64,000 nt of DNA from JAJYVT01 sp027339205 (GCA_027339205.1 DAHWOV010000120.1:1-64000); one strand, 5' to 3'; shown: positions 27,805-36,077, counted from the first letter of the stretch. Numbers and translations: made by a program. Notes: a model not told the origin generated them from the sequence alone.

Positions 27805-28437
27805 TCACCCGGCGGCCCGCCCAGGGGCGTGGCCGGCGGTCTGCTCCTCCGCCTCGACGAGGTAGTCGAGCCAACGGATGTCGTTCTTGAGGGCGTCCGC
27901 CGTGTGCTCCACGACGGAGCGCGCGTAGACGTCGAGGGGGCGGCCTCTGCCTGCCGCCTGCACCTCTTCGAGACGCTCTGCGAGCTGGGCCCTTCGCCGC
28001 TGGAGCAGGGTCAGGCGGGCAGGGGAGGGCAGGTGCCGAGCGAAGGTGAGACGGAGCCCGAAGCTGCGCGGGTCGTCGACCGGTCCGGATCCGGCGAGAA
28101 GGTCCCCGAAGAGCGCCCGGCCGCTCTGGGTGATGCGGTACACCTTGCGCGCTCGCCTTCCCCTCGGACGTCGCGTCGTGCGGCGCTGGGCGCGCAGGAC
28201 CGCGAGCTCCCCGCTCAGCGACCCCGTCGGCGGTACGGGCTCGAAGGGTTCCCCCGCGGGCGGGGCCTCGGTCGCCTCGACCGCGCCTGCGGCCTCGAGA
28301 CGTGCGAGGGCGGGGTACAGCGAGCCAAACGACACATTGGCGAGGAGCCCGAGCCCCTCGCGCAGCTGCCGGCGGATCTCGTAGCCGTGCAGGTCGCCGC
28401 GCTCCTCCAAGAGCCCCAGGATCGCGAGGTCCAACAT
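27805..28437 (-). CDS. PadR-family transcriptional regulator
   Basis: 210 residues. The N-terminal winged helix reads MLDLAILGLLEERGDLHGYEIRRQL, the PadR hallmark, and SLYPALARLEAAGAV follows. A basic insert (about 80-98) interrupts the wing, and a C-terminal helical dimer domain completes it. The ATG at 28437 is chosen since PadR proteins start MLxLAIL; an ATG at 28446 lies inside the promoter. A TATAAT seven bases before 28437 implies a leaderless mRNA. The palindrome over that promoter is the probable autoregulatory operator. Confidence 0.88.
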   Translation of the reverse strand: MLDLAILGLLEERGDLHGYEIRRQLREGLGLLANVSFGSLYPALARLEAAGAVEATEAPPAGEPFEPVPPTGSLSGELAVLRAQRRTTRRPRGRRARKVYRITQSGRALFGDLLAGSGPVDDPRSFGLRLTFARHLPSPARLTLLQRRRAQLAERLEEVQAAGRGRPLDVYARSVVEHTADALKNDIRWLDYLVEAEEQTAGHAPGRAAG

Positions 28438-28446
28438 GCCGGGCAT

Positions 28447-28463
28447 TATATCGAGGCGATATA
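28447..28463 (-). promoter_or_regulatory. padR promoter with overlapping 17-bp palindromic operator
   Basis: TATATCG-AGG-CGATATA is a perfect inverted repeat of 7-bp arms. On the leftward strand its end is part of TATAAT, a consensus -10 hexamer seven bases before the padR ATG. PadR repressors typically bind such TATA-rich dyads, so self-repression is likely, with ino1 downstream under the same control. Confidence 0.7.
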
Positions 28464-28529
28464 GCGAGCCGCGCCGTGCACGACCGGTGGTCCGGCCAGG
28501 CCGGCGCGGGTCGGCGGTAGCCTCTCGCA

Positions 28530-28730
28530 GTGGTGCGTCCCAAAAGCCGGATCAGACCAGCGGGCGCGAGTAGCAGCGCGCCGTGCGCCGTGCTCCCCGG
28601 CACGAGCCCCTGGCCCGTCGCCGGGAAGCTCTGGGACGTGCCAGGGGCGCGCGGATTGCGCGGCATGGTGGAAGAGCGCATGCGTGCAAGACCGGCACGT
28701 GCACGCCGCAAGGGGGACGGGGAGCCGTGA
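28530..28730 (+). CDS. possible small basic protein before DUF5318 gene
   Basis: A 66-residue Arg/Pro-rich frame (starting MVRPKSRIRP) whose TGA overlaps the DUF5318 start by four bases (GTGA). That coupling is the only support. No conserved family, no clear ribosome binding site, and composition typical of chance frames in GC-rich DNA. It may be untranslated leader. Confidence 0.25.
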   Translation: MVRPKSRIRPAGASSSAPCAVLPGTSPWPVAGKLWDVPGARGLRGMVEERMRARPARARRKGDGEP

Positions 28731-29161
28731 CGTTCCGCTCCGGCCCCGGCGCTCCCCGGCGTGTGGAGGAGGCCCCGAGCGAGGCCCGCGTGGAGTACCG
28801 CCTGGTCCGCGACGCTCTCGTCAGGGACGTCCGACGGGGCAGGATCCTCCAAGACGACGTCTGCGACGCCCATCCCGAGCTGCTGCGGGCAGCGCGCAAT
28901 GTCGGCCGGCCCCTCGGCGACGACTGCCCGATCTGCAGCGACGAGCGCACGGTGCAGGTGACCTACGTGTTCGGTGCGGGGCTGCCGCCTGGCGGGAGAT
29001 GCCCGGGCACGGTGGGGGAGCTCGATCGGCTCCGTCGGCGCAGCGAGCCCGTGGTCTGCTACGACGTCGAGGTGTGCCCTGCCTGCGCGTGGCACCACCT
29101 CGTGCGCAGGTACCCCGCCGGTGGTCGTCGGGCCGGCGCCGGGGGGAACGACCGGCGCTAA
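28727..29161 (+). CDS. DUF5318 protein with two CxxC pairs
   Basis: 144 residues. After a variable first 20 residues come RVEYRLVRDALVRDVRRG, VCDAHPELLRAARNVGRPL, then CPICSDERTVQVTYVFG and CPACAWHHLVRRY. The two Cys pairs probably hold a metal. It resembles mycobacterial Rv0049, which likewise lies beside padR-ino1 and before penicillin-binding genes. Function unknown. GTG 28727 follows a GGGGAG site. Confidence 0.82.
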   Translation: MTFRSGPGAPRRVEEAPSEARVEYRLVRDALVRDVRRGRILQDDVCDAHPELLRAARNVGRPLGDDCPICSDERTVQVTYVFGAGLPPGGRCPGTVGELDRLRRRSEPVVCYDVEVCPACAWHHLVRRYPAGGRRAGAGGNDRR

Positions 29162-29273
29162 GCGGCAAATCGGAGCACGGCGATAGGGTTGGAGCCGGCA
29201 GGGCTGCACACTGGCGGCACTTGCCGGCTGACCCAGCACGAAGGTCTTCGATCCGGTCGGCCAGCCAACCCGT

Positions 29274-29317
29274 CCACGATCAACCGTCGATCAAACGTCG
29301 ATCAAACGTCGATCGAA
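29274..29317. repeat. 11-bp direct repeats upstream of panB
   Basis: CGTCGATCAAA is repeated at 29285-29295 and 29296-29306, with CGTCGATCGAA at 29307-29317 and a weaker copy (CCACGATCAAC) at 29274-29284. The 11-bp spacing puts all copies on one face of the helix. They end ten bases before the panB ribosome binding site, a position suited to a multimeric regulator. Confidence 0.6.
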
Positions 29318-29336
29318 CATCTAGCAAGGAGGGCAT

Positions 29337-30233
29337 GTGCAAGACAGCCCTACCGCCGTCCGCCCGGTGCCGCCAAGAGCGCCGGTCACCGTTCCCATGC
29401 TGAGGGCGCGCAAGCGGCGCGCCGGTGCCGAGCCCGTCGTGATGCTCACCGCGTACGACGAGCCGGGAGCACGGATCGCCGACGCAGGCGGCGTCGACGC
29501 GATCCTCGTGGGCGACTCCGTCGCCAACAACGTCCTTGGCTTCGCCGACACCCTGCACGTCACGGTCGACGACATGGTGCGCCACGTCGCCGCGGTCGCG
29601 CGCGCGCGGCCGTCCGCTCTCGTGCTCGGCGACATGCCCTGGATGAGCTACCACCTGTCGGTTCACGACGCGGTCGCCAATGCGGCGTCGCTCGTGCGGG
29701 CCGGCGCGGGTGCCGTGAAGCTCGAAGGCGGGCTGCCGAGGGTCCCGGTCGTCGAGGCGGTCGTTCGTGCCGAGATCCCGGTCATGGGCCACCTCGGGCT
29801 CACCCCCCAGTCCGTCCTGCCGATGGGTGGGTACCGCGTCCAGGCACGTGACACCGACGGCGCACGTGCACTGCTCGAGGCGGCCCGAGCACTCGTGGAC
29901 GCCGGCTGCTTCGCGTTGGTGCTCGAAGGAGTGCCTGGCGTCGTGGCAGCCCGCGTCACCGAGGAGGTCGAGGTCCCGACGATCGGGATCGGCGCCGGGC
30001 CACACTGTGACGGCCAGGTGCTCGTCTTCCACGACCTCCTCGGCCTCGGCTCGGGACCGGTGCCGAAGTTCGTGCGCCAGTACGCCCACCTGGCGGACGC
30101 GGCGACTGCCGCGGTGGCGGCGTTCGCGTCGGACGTGCGCACCGGGGCGTTCCCCGGCGACGCGGAGAGCTACCACGGCTCCGAGGAGCTGGACCGGGAG
30201 CTGCGCGTTGGCGAGGTCCAGGTCGAGGTCTAG
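29337..30233 (+). CDS. panB: 3-methyl-2-oxobutanoate hydroxymethyltransferase
   Basis: First committed step of pantothenate and CoA synthesis: adds a hydroxymethyl group from methylene-tetrahydrofolate to ketoisovalerate. 298 residues with VMLTAYDEPGARIADAGGVDAILVGDS, GDMPWMSY, VKLEGG, GHLGLTPQ and PTIGIGAG, all family motifs. The start is GTG 29337, four bases after AAGGAGG. No panC or panD is adjacent. Confidence 0.95.
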   Translation: MQDSPTAVRPVPPRAPVTVPMLRARKRRAGAEPVVMLTAYDEPGARIADAGGVDAILVGDSVANNVLGFADTLHVTVDDMVRHVAAVARARPSALVLGDMPWMSYHLSVHDAVANAASLVRAGAGAVKLEGGLPRVPVVEAVVRAEIPVMGHLGLTPQSVLPMGGYRVQARDTDGARALLEAARALVDAGCFALVLEGVPGVVAARVTEEVEVPTIGIGAGPHCDGQVLVFHDLLGLGSGPVPKFVRQYAHLADAATAAVAAFASDVRTGAFPGDAESYHGSEELDRELRVGEVQVEV

Positions 30234-30484
30234 GGCCGGCGAGCCACGAGAAGAGCACTGGCAGAGCGGACGGCAGGCGCCCGGTGCCGGTGCTCGGGCG
30301 CCACCAAACCGGTCGGCACCCCAGGGGCGGGCGGGCGGCGGCCACCCTTGCCGGCGTGCTCGGCTACGCTGTCTGCGGCCTCGAGCCGGCGCAGCGCCGC
30401 CCCGGGGCGACGACAGACGACCCTGCCCCGGACAACCGGGGCCCGGGTGCGTGCGCACCCGGTCCGGAGGGAGGTGAGCCGCAG

Positions 30485-31015
30485 ATGCGGCCGTACGAAG
30501 GCATGGTGATCTTCGACGTCGGCGTCGAGCCGCCGGCGATCCAGGCGGTCATCGACCGCCTTCTCGAGGCCATCCGCGCCAACGACGGAGTGACCGGTCA
30601 CGTGGACCGGTGGGGGCGCCGTCCTTTCGCCTACGAGGTGAAGCACCGTCGGGAGGGGTACTACGTGCTGGTCGAGCTCACCGGGGAGCCCCGCACGGTG
30701 GCCGAGATCGACCGTCTGCTGGCCCTTTCCGACGAAGTCCTGCGCTTCAAGGTGATCCGGATCCCCGACAAGGTCGCCGCCCGCCTCGCGTCCGGCGTGG
30801 CCAGCCACGCTCGTCCCGGCCCCCGCGGCGTGCCGACGCGTGGGCAGAGCGGCCGAGGTCCCCGGACGGAGCCCGCACGAGCCGTCGAGGGAGAGCGCGC
30901 ACGTGCCGGCGAGGACGAACCGCACGGCGCCGCAGGCCGGCGCACCGGCCCGGCGCCGGCGTCCGAGGAGGGGGAGCTGACGGAGACCGGGGCGACGGCG
31001 CCAGCGGCGGGCTGA
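30485..31015 (+). CDS. rpsF: 30S ribosomal protein S6 with long tail
   Basis: 176 residues, about 80 more than usual. The S6 domain occupies about 1-100 (MRPYEGMVIFDV, then WGRRPFAYEVKHRREGYYVLVEL and LRFKVIRI). The tail is Arg/Gly/Glu-rich and looks disordered. ATG at 30485 follows AGGGAGGTGA. First gene of rpsF-ssb-rpsR-rplI; the 250 bp before it carry no gene and presumably the promoter. Confidence 0.94.
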   Translation: MRPYEGMVIFDVGVEPPAIQAVIDRLLEAIRANDGVTGHVDRWGRRPFAYEVKHRREGYYVLVELTGEPRTVAEIDRLLALSDEVLRFKVIRIPDKVAARLASGVASHARPGPRGVPTRGQSGRGPRTEPARAVEGERARAGEDEPHGAAGRRTGPAPASEEGELTETGATAPAAG

Positions 31016-31063
31016 CCTCGACGCACACGACCACGCGACGCAGAGCAACGAGAAGGAGAGAGG

Positions 31064-31522
31064 ATGCCCGACAACAGCGTGACGCTCGTCGGCAACGTGA
31101 CGAGAGACCCCGAGCTGCGCTTCACCAACACCGGTCAGCCCACCGCGACGTTCGGGCTGGCGGTGAACCGGCGCTGGCAGAACCGCCAGACCCAGGAGTG
31201 GGAGGAGCAGACCAGCTTCTTCGACATCGTGTGCTGGCGTGAGATGGCGGAGAACGTGAGCGAGAGCCTCACCCGCGGCGCGCGGGTGGTGGTCTGCGGC
31301 CGCCTCGAGCAGCGCAGCTGGGAAACGCCGGAAGGAGACCGTCGGTCGAAGGTGGAGGTCGTCGCGGACGAGGTCGGTCCGTCCCTGCGGTGGGCGACCG
31401 CCCAGGTGACGAAGAACGAACGACGCGGACCGTCCGAAAACTCCCGCGGTGCCGCGCGCCCGACGCCGCCCCAGCGCCAGGGAGACGCGGCGGGATTCGG
31501 TTACGACGAGGAGCCCTTCTGA
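31064..31522 (+). CDS. ssb: single-stranded DNA-binding protein
   Basis: Protects single-stranded DNA at forks. 152 residues: an OB fold (NSVTLVGNVTRDPELRFTNTGQP; FFDIVCWREMAENV; GARVVVCGRLEQRSW), a flexible linker, and the acidic partner-binding tip DEEPF. ATG 31064 follows AAGGAGAGAGG. The stop overlaps the rpsR start by one base (TGATG). Confidence 0.96.
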   Translation: MPDNSVTLVGNVTRDPELRFTNTGQPTATFGLAVNRRWQNRQTQEWEEQTSFFDIVCWREMAENVSESLTRGARVVVCGRLEQRSWETPEGDRRSKVEVVADEVGPSLRWATAQVTKNERRGPSENSRGAARPTPPQRQGDAAGFGYDEEPF

Positions 31523-32022
31523 TGGCGCGCAGCAATTACCGTGGCGGCACTTCCCGCCGCTCCCCCAAGGACCTCAACCGCAGGATCAAGAAGAAGCCGT
31601 GCGCCCTGTGCCGCGACGGCGTCGACTGGGTGGACTACAAGGACGTCCCGCTGCTCAGGAAGTACATGAGCGACCGGGGGAAGATCCGCTCCCGGCGAGT
31701 GACCGGCAACTGCGCCCAGCATCAGCGCGACATCGCGGAGGCCATCAAGAACGCGCGCGAGCTCGTCTTGCTCCCATACACCCAGCGCACCGTCACCGAG
31801 CGCCCGGGGGCCCGGGCCGGGCGCGGCGAGCGGGGTCCGGGGGGGCGAGACGATCGCGGCCGCGACGAGCGGGGCGCCGGTTTGCCGGCGACCGTCCGTG
31901 CCGACGCAGAGCCCGATGAGCCGGCAGTGGCGGTCACAGAGGCCGAGGAGCTCGGCGACGAGCTGAGGTCCGGGCCAGGAGCCGACCGTGCCGGGACAGC
32001 CGTCGACGGGAGCGGACGATGA
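31522..32022 (+). CDS. rpsR: 30S ribosomal protein S18, zinc-type, with long tail
   Basis: 166 residues, twice the usual length. The S18 domain is residues 1-90 with KDVPLLRKYMSDRGKIRSRRVTG. It keeps a CxxC (Cys27, Cys30) and CxxH (Cys64, His67) set, so this is the metal-binding C+ form. The tail from about 95 is Arg/Gly then Glu/Asp-rich and probably disordered. It overlaps rplI by four bases (ATGA). Confidence 0.94.
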   Translation: MARSNYRGGTSRRSPKDLNRRIKKKPCALCRDGVDWVDYKDVPLLRKYMSDRGKIRSRRVTGNCAQHQRDIAEAIKNARELVLLPYTQRTVTERPGARAGRGERGPGGRDDRGRDERGAGLPATVRADAEPDEPAVAVTEAEELGDELRSGPGADRAGTAVDGSGR

Positions 32023-32471
32023 CGAAGGTCCTTCTCCGCCGCGATGTCGAGGGGATCGGGCGGCGCGGCGACATCGTCGACGTCTCAGACGGCTACGCGC
32101 GCAACTTCCTCATCCCCGGGGGGCTCGGCCTCGCCGCGACGAAGGGCATCCAGGCACAGGCCACTTCGATGCGCCGAGCCCGCGACCTGCGCGACGCCAG
32201 CGACCGACAGGCGGCCGAGGCCAAGGCGAGGGTCCTCGCCGGCGCGACGCTGCGGATCGCGGCGAGAGCCGGCGCGACGGGCAGGCTCTTCGGCTCGGTC
32301 GGCGTGGTCGAGATCGCAGACGCCGCTCGCGAACAGAAGGGCGTCGAAGTCGACCGCCACGCCTTCTCCCTGGAGGAGCCCATCAAGGCGACCGGGACTT
32401 ACGAGGTCCCCGTGCGCCTGTTCGGCGACATCGCGACCGCCGTCATGGTGGAGGTCGTCCCCGCCGGCTGA
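32019..32471 (+). CDS. rplI: 50S ribosomal protein L9
   Basis: 150 residues with the L9 N-domain MTKVLLRRDVEGIGRRGDIVDVSDGYARNFLIP, a long connecting helix (about 45-75), and the C-domain GATGRLFGSVGVVEIADAA. It is tightly coupled to rpsR. The terminator-like hairpin just downstream closes the operon before dnaB. Confidence 0.96.
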   Translation: MTKVLLRRDVEGIGRRGDIVDVSDGYARNFLIPGGLGLAATKGIQAQATSMRRARDLRDASDRQAAEAKARVLAGATLRIAARAGATGRLFGSVGVVEIADAAREQKGVEVDRHAFSLEEPIKATGTYEVPVRLFGDIATAVMVEVVPAG

Positions 32472-32497
32472 CCCCCTGACGTGCCGGGGGCGCCGGC
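32463..32497 (+). terminator. terminator-like hairpin after rplI
   Basis: GCCGGC (32463-32468) and CCCCC (32472-32476) pair with GGGGG (32486-32490) and GCCGGC (32492-32497) around an eight- to nine-base loop. It spans the rplI stop. Only TCCTTCC follows, not a strong T run, which is common in GC-rich genomes. Confidence 0.5.
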
Positions 32498-32570
32498 TCC
32501 TTCCACACCGGCTCCCCGCGCGCAGTCACAGCCGTCTTGCACGATTGCGGAGTGTTCGCGTTCCGCTCCG

Positions 32571-32624
32571 CCACCCACAGGGCCCCCTGCGTTGTCCACA
32601 GGGCTGTTCACAGGGTTGTCCAGG
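32571..32624 (+). promoter_or_regulatory. DnaA-box array in front of dnaB
   Basis: TTGTCCACA (32592-32600), CTGTTCACA (32604-32612) and TTGTCCAGG (32616-32624) start 12 bp apart, with CCACCCACA at 32571-32579 before them. The first is a consensus-like DnaA box. The array ends 72 bp before dnaB, inside its 225-bp upstream gap, so DnaA may control dnaB. Confidence 0.6.
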
Positions 32625-32696
32625 GAGAAATGGTCCGAAATCCCCAGGTTTCGGGACTACCGATCCCCAGCCCGAGTCGCACAAGGTAGGTAGGCC

Positions 32697-34139
32697 ATGG
32701 TGCAGGCACTCGACGACGACCGCTCTCGCCGCACGCGTCACGGCCCGCTCAGCGGCGCCGGCCCTGGCTTCGGCGAGGGGGAGGACCCCGGTCGACGGGG
32801 CGCCGCCGTCCGTCCGCCGCGGGTTCCGCCGCACGACCTCGACGCAGAGGAGTCCTTGCTCGGCGCGATGCTGCTCTCGAGCGACGCGGTCGCGGCGGCG
32901 ATCGAGACTTGCAGCGCGGGCGATTTCTACAAGCCTGCGCATGGCCACATCTTCTCAGCGATCGTCTCGCTGTTCGAAGCGGGCGACCCGGTGGACGCGG
33001 TCACCGTTGCCGACGAGCTCCGGCGGAGGGGCCAGATCGACCAGGTGGGGGACCCCACCGTGCTCGTGTCGCTCCAGGCCAACACGCCGTCGCTCGCAAA
33101 TGCCGGGCACTACGCCCGGATCGTCGAAGAGCACGCGCTGCTGCGTCGGCTGATCGGCGTCGCCGGCGAGCTTGCCGAAATGGGCTACGCGGTTCCCGAC
33201 GACGTGACAGCGACGATCGACGAAGCGGAGCGTCTCGTGTTCGACCTGTCTGAGCGGCGCACCGCCGACTCCGTCGAAGCGCTGCGCAACCTCATCGCTC
33301 CGAGCCTCGACCGGATCGAGGAGCTCTCGAACCGGAGCAGCCGCATCACCGGGGTCGCGACCGGCTACAGCCAGCTCGACGAGATCCTCGCGGGCCTCCA
33401 GCCCGCGAGACTCACGATCGTCGGGGCGAGACCGGCGATGGGCAAGACCAGCTTCGGCTTGGGGGTGCTCGCGCACGTCGGCACCGTGCTCCGCCGGCCC
33501 GCGCTGCTCTTCTCGCTCGAGATGGGACATCTCGAGCTGACGCAGCGCTTGCTCGCATCGGAGGCCCGCGTGGACTCCCAGCGCATGCGCACCGGTCACC
33601 TGCACGACAGTGACTGGGGCAAGGTCGGCGCCGCGGTGAGCCGACTCAGCGAGTCGACCATCTTCATCGACGAGAACCCGCACCTGACCGTGATGGACAT
33701 CAGGGCGCGTGCACGACGGTTGAAGAAGAGCGAAGGGGATCTCGGCCTGGTGGTCGTGGACTACCTCCAGCTCATGACGGGGCGAGGCAGGGCGGAGAAC
33801 CGCCAGGTCGAGGTGGCAGAGATCAGCAGGGGGCTCAAGATTCTCGCGAGAGAGCTCGAGTGCCCCGTGGTCGCGCTGTCCCAGCTCTCCCGGAACCTCG
33901 AGGCACGCCAGGACAAGAGGCCGATGCTCTCGGACTTGAGGGAGTCCGGCAGCCTGGAGCAGGACGCCGACGTGGTCCTGTTCATCTACCGCGAGGAGCT
34001 GTACGACCCGGAGACGCCGATCGACCGGCGGGGTCTCGCCGAGATCATCGTCGCCAAGCACCGCAACGGCCCGACCGGCTCGGCGCACCTGGTCTTCCTC
34101 GGCCAGTACGCGCGCTTCGACAACCTCCAGCAGGTGTAG
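32697..34139 (+). CDS. dnaB: replicative DNA helicase
   Basis: Hexameric helicase that drives the fork. 480 residues: N-domain HDLDAEESLLGAMLLSSDAV, linker, then the RecA-like domain with Walker A GARPAMGKTSFG (near 243), FSLEMG, Walker B LVVVDYLQLM, and LSQLSRNLEARQDKRP with SGSLEQDADVV. No intein interrupts the motifs. ATG 32697 follows AAGGTAGGTAGG. The first 45 residues are charged and variable. Confidence 0.97.
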   Translation: MVQALDDDRSRRTRHGPLSGAGPGFGEGEDPGRRGAAVRPPRVPPHDLDAEESLLGAMLLSSDAVAAAIETCSAGDFYKPAHGHIFSAIVSLFEAGDPVDAVTVADELRRRGQIDQVGDPTVLVSLQANTPSLANAGHYARIVEEHALLRRLIGVAGELAEMGYAVPDDVTATIDEAERLVFDLSERRTADSVEALRNLIAPSLDRIEELSNRSSRITGVATGYSQLDEILAGLQPARLTIVGARPAMGKTSFGLGVLAHVGTVLRRPALLFSLEMGHLELTQRLLASEARVDSQRMRTGHLHDSDWGKVGAAVSRLSESTIFIDENPHLTVMDIRARARRLKKSEGDLGLVVVDYLQLMTGRGRAENRQVEVAEISRGLKILARELECPVVALSQLSRNLEARQDKRPMLSDLRESGSLEQDADVVLFIYREELYDPETPIDRRGLAEIIVAKHRNGPTGSAHLVFLGQYARFDNLQQV

Positions 34140-34219
34140 CCGAACGCGTTGATCGTCGTCGCTCAGCGCAGCGCGTGCCTCCTCATCCGCACCGACGTTC
34201 CCGGTACGCTCGCCAGGCG

Positions 34220-34687
34220 ATGGCCAATCAACGCAGCGAGATCTCCATGTCCGCCGAGGAGGTGGCCGTCTTCCTCGCCGAGCCCCACATCGCGACGATG
34301 TGCACCGTCAACTGGGATGGCTCGATCCACGCTGTCGCGATGTGGTACGGCTTTTACGACGGGAAGCTCGCGATGCAGACGAAGGCGAAGTCCCAAAAGG
34401 CGCGCAACGTCATCCGCGACCCGCGCATGACCTGCCTCGTCGCCGCCGGCGAGCGGTACGAGGAGCTGCGGGGTGTCGAGCTGGTGGGCAGGGCGGCGCT
34501 GCTGGACGATCCTGCGCAACTGTTCGCGGTTGGGGTGAGCGTCTTCGACCGGTACGTCGCGCCCTACACCGACGAAGCACGCGGGGCCGTCGAGACGATG
34601 CTGCGGAAGCGGGTGGCGTTCGTCCTGAACGTCGAGCGCACCGTGAGCTGGGACCACCGCAAGCTCGCCATGGCTGAGCCGGGGTGA
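34220..34687 (+). CDS. PPOX-class flavin/F420-binding protein
   Basis: 155 residues with a split-barrel flavin fold: FLAEPHIATMCTVNWDGSIHAVAMWYGFYDGKLAMQT and AKSQKARNVIRDPRMTCLVAAG. Such proteins bind FMN or F420 and reduce varied substrates. The substrate is unknown. ATG 34220 is used; the ribosome binding site is weak. It stands alone, 80 bp after dnaB. Confidence 0.85.
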   Translation: MANQRSEISMSAEEVAVFLAEPHIATMCTVNWDGSIHAVAMWYGFYDGKLAMQTKAKSQKARNVIRDPRMTCLVAAGERYEELRGVELVGRAALLDDPAQLFAVGVSVFDRYVAPYTDEARGAVETMLRKRVAFVLNVERTVSWDHRKLAMAEPG

Positions 34688-34779
34688 TGGAGCTAGGCCC
34701 CGGGCGGGGCTGGGCTGACGCATCACATCTGCAGGGGCCTTCTCGCCAGGCGCCCGCCGTCGCACGGGAGCAGGCAGGC

Positions 34780-35325
34780 TCAGCGCGCCGCGGCGTTCCC
34801 CCTCTTCACCTCGGACGAGTGCTTCCCTGCCATGGCACGCCCGTTCCTCGCCTTGGGCACCTGCCTCGCGTGCCCCTTGGCTCTCTGCTCCCGGCGCGCG
34901 GCCCGGCGCCCCGCGAGCGAGCTCGCCGTGAGCGTGAGCCCGATCCCGAAGAGCCAGACGTCCTTTGCCAACGCGGTGCCCTCCTTGCTCGGTCGGACGC
35001 TGCCCTCCTGCCGCATCCCCGGCGTGTTGAGGTACAAGCCGAGCAGCCCCCCAGCGAAGGAGGTGAGCGCCAGGCCGGCCAACCCGTCGCCGACGACCAC
35101 AGGCATGAGGAGCGCGCCGCCGAGGGCCACTTCTGCTCCGGCGAGCGCCTTGCCGAACTGCTCGGGCGGAGCTGACTCGAGGAAGGGGTACGCCCCCGCG
35201 GCAAAGCCGTGCAGTTGGTGGTGGGTCTCCTTGTCCGCCTGCAGCTTGTTGAGCCCGGAGTTGAGGATGAAGGCACCGGCCGCCAGCCGGATTGGGACGT
35301 TGGAAAGTCGTGAACGGTGTCTCAC
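34780..35325 (-). CDS. DoxX-like membrane protein, unknown
   Basis: 181 residues. The start RLAAGAFILNSGLNKL resembles DoxX-type proteins, then hydrophobic segments near 60-80 (VALGGALLMPVVVGDGLAGLA), 85-100 and 125-140. The C-terminal 40 residues are very basic. Probably an inner-membrane protein. GTG 35325 has only a weak ribosome binding site. No functional context. Confidence 0.7.
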   Translation of the reverse strand: MRHRSRLSNVPIRLAAGAFILNSGLNKLQADKETHHQLHGFAAGAYPFLESAPPEQFGKALAGAEVALGGALLMPVVVGDGLAGLALTSFAGGLLGLYLNTPGMRQEGSVRPSKEGTALAKDVWLFGIGLTLTASSLAGRRAARREQRAKGHARQVPKARNGRAMAGKHSSEVKRGNAAAR

Positions 35326-35377
35326 GTGCTCAGGCTACCCGGCGCTTCCAGTTGCTACACCCGGTTGACCGCCGCAC

Positions 35378-36043
35378 TCAGGGGATCACGACGACTCGGG
35401 TGAAGCGTACGGTCTTTTGGCCTGGGTTCCCGTACGCGTACGGCCTGTCGGTGGGCAGCCGCAGGTGCTCACCCTCGTCGAGGGTGTAGGCAGCGTCACC
35501 GACCTCGGCGACGAGCCTGCCGGCGTGCACGAGGAGGAGCTCCTCGCTCCCCGGCGGATCCGCTTCGGCCTCGTAGCGCGCGCCGGGGGCAAGCTCCCAG
35601 TACCAGAGCTCGACGACCCGTGCGGATGAACGTGAGTCCAAGAGCCGAGCAGCGCTGCCGCGGCCGTCTTCCCAGACCGGCTCCACCGAGCGCGTCGCTT
35701 CGGGGGTGAGCGGGGGGACGGGAGGGACGGCGACGAGCGTTGCGAAGTCGACGTCCAGTGCTCGGGCCAGCTTGTCGAGCGTCCCGAGACTGACGTTGGT
35801 CTCGCCAGCTTCGAGCATCGTGATCATCCTCCGGCTCACGCCGGACCGGGCGCTCAGCTCGTCGAGCGTCAAGCGCAGGGCGAGCCGGCGTGTCCGCACC
35901 CTGCCGCCGATCGCGTTGAACAAGTCCGTGGGGGACGACTGTGGCGGAGCCCCAGCGGGGCGCGTCGGGATGCCGCGTGGCGGCGGTCCGGGAGGGGGAG
36001 CCCCAGGCTCGCCGCGTGGGCGTCGACCGCGTCCGGACGGCAT
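35378..36043 (-). CDS. XRE-family regulator with C-terminal cupin domain
   Basis: 221 residues. A Pro-rich N-terminal stretch (about 1-40), an HTH domain (GGRVRTRRLALRLTLDELSARSGVSRRMITMLEAGETNVSLGTLDKLARAL), and a cupin domain (GSEELLLVHAGRLVAEVGD; DEGEHLRLPTDRPYAYGN) that probably senses a small molecule. Divergent from an EamA exporter, with a dyad between them, so it most likely controls that exporter and itself. Confidence 0.88.
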   Translation of the reverse strand: MPSGRGRRPRGEPGAPPPGPPPRGIPTRPAGAPPQSSPTDLFNAIGGRVRTRRLALRLTLDELSARSGVSRRMITMLEAGETNVSLGTLDKLARALDVDFATLVAVPPVPPLTPEATRSVEPVWEDGRGSAARLLDSRSSARVVELWYWELAPGARYEAEADPPGSEELLLVHAGRLVAEVGDAAYTLDEGEHLRLPTDRPYAYGNPGQKTVRFTRVVVIP

Positions 36044-36054
36044 CAGAGGGCAAT

Positions 36055-36077
36055 ATACTGCATTGCAGAATACTGCA
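36055..36077. promoter_or_regulatory. operator between XRE/cupin regulator and EamA gene
   Basis: CTGCATTGCAG (36058-36068) is a perfect 11-bp dyad, and ATACTGCA occurs at 36055-36062 and again at 36070-36077, 15 bp apart. The site begins 11 bp before the regulator start and lies 43 bp before the EamA start. This AT-richer patch stands out from its GC-rich surroundings and probably contains both promoters. Confidence 0.6.

Noticed and set aside
27713..29239. upstream extension of ino1 to a long fused protein
   Set aside because: It would read through padR and DUF5318 regions antisense or out of frame; the ATG at 27712 has a good ribosome binding site.
32697..34139. possible intein in dnaB
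   Set aside because: DnaB is a common intein site, but all helicase motifs are continuous and the length is normal.
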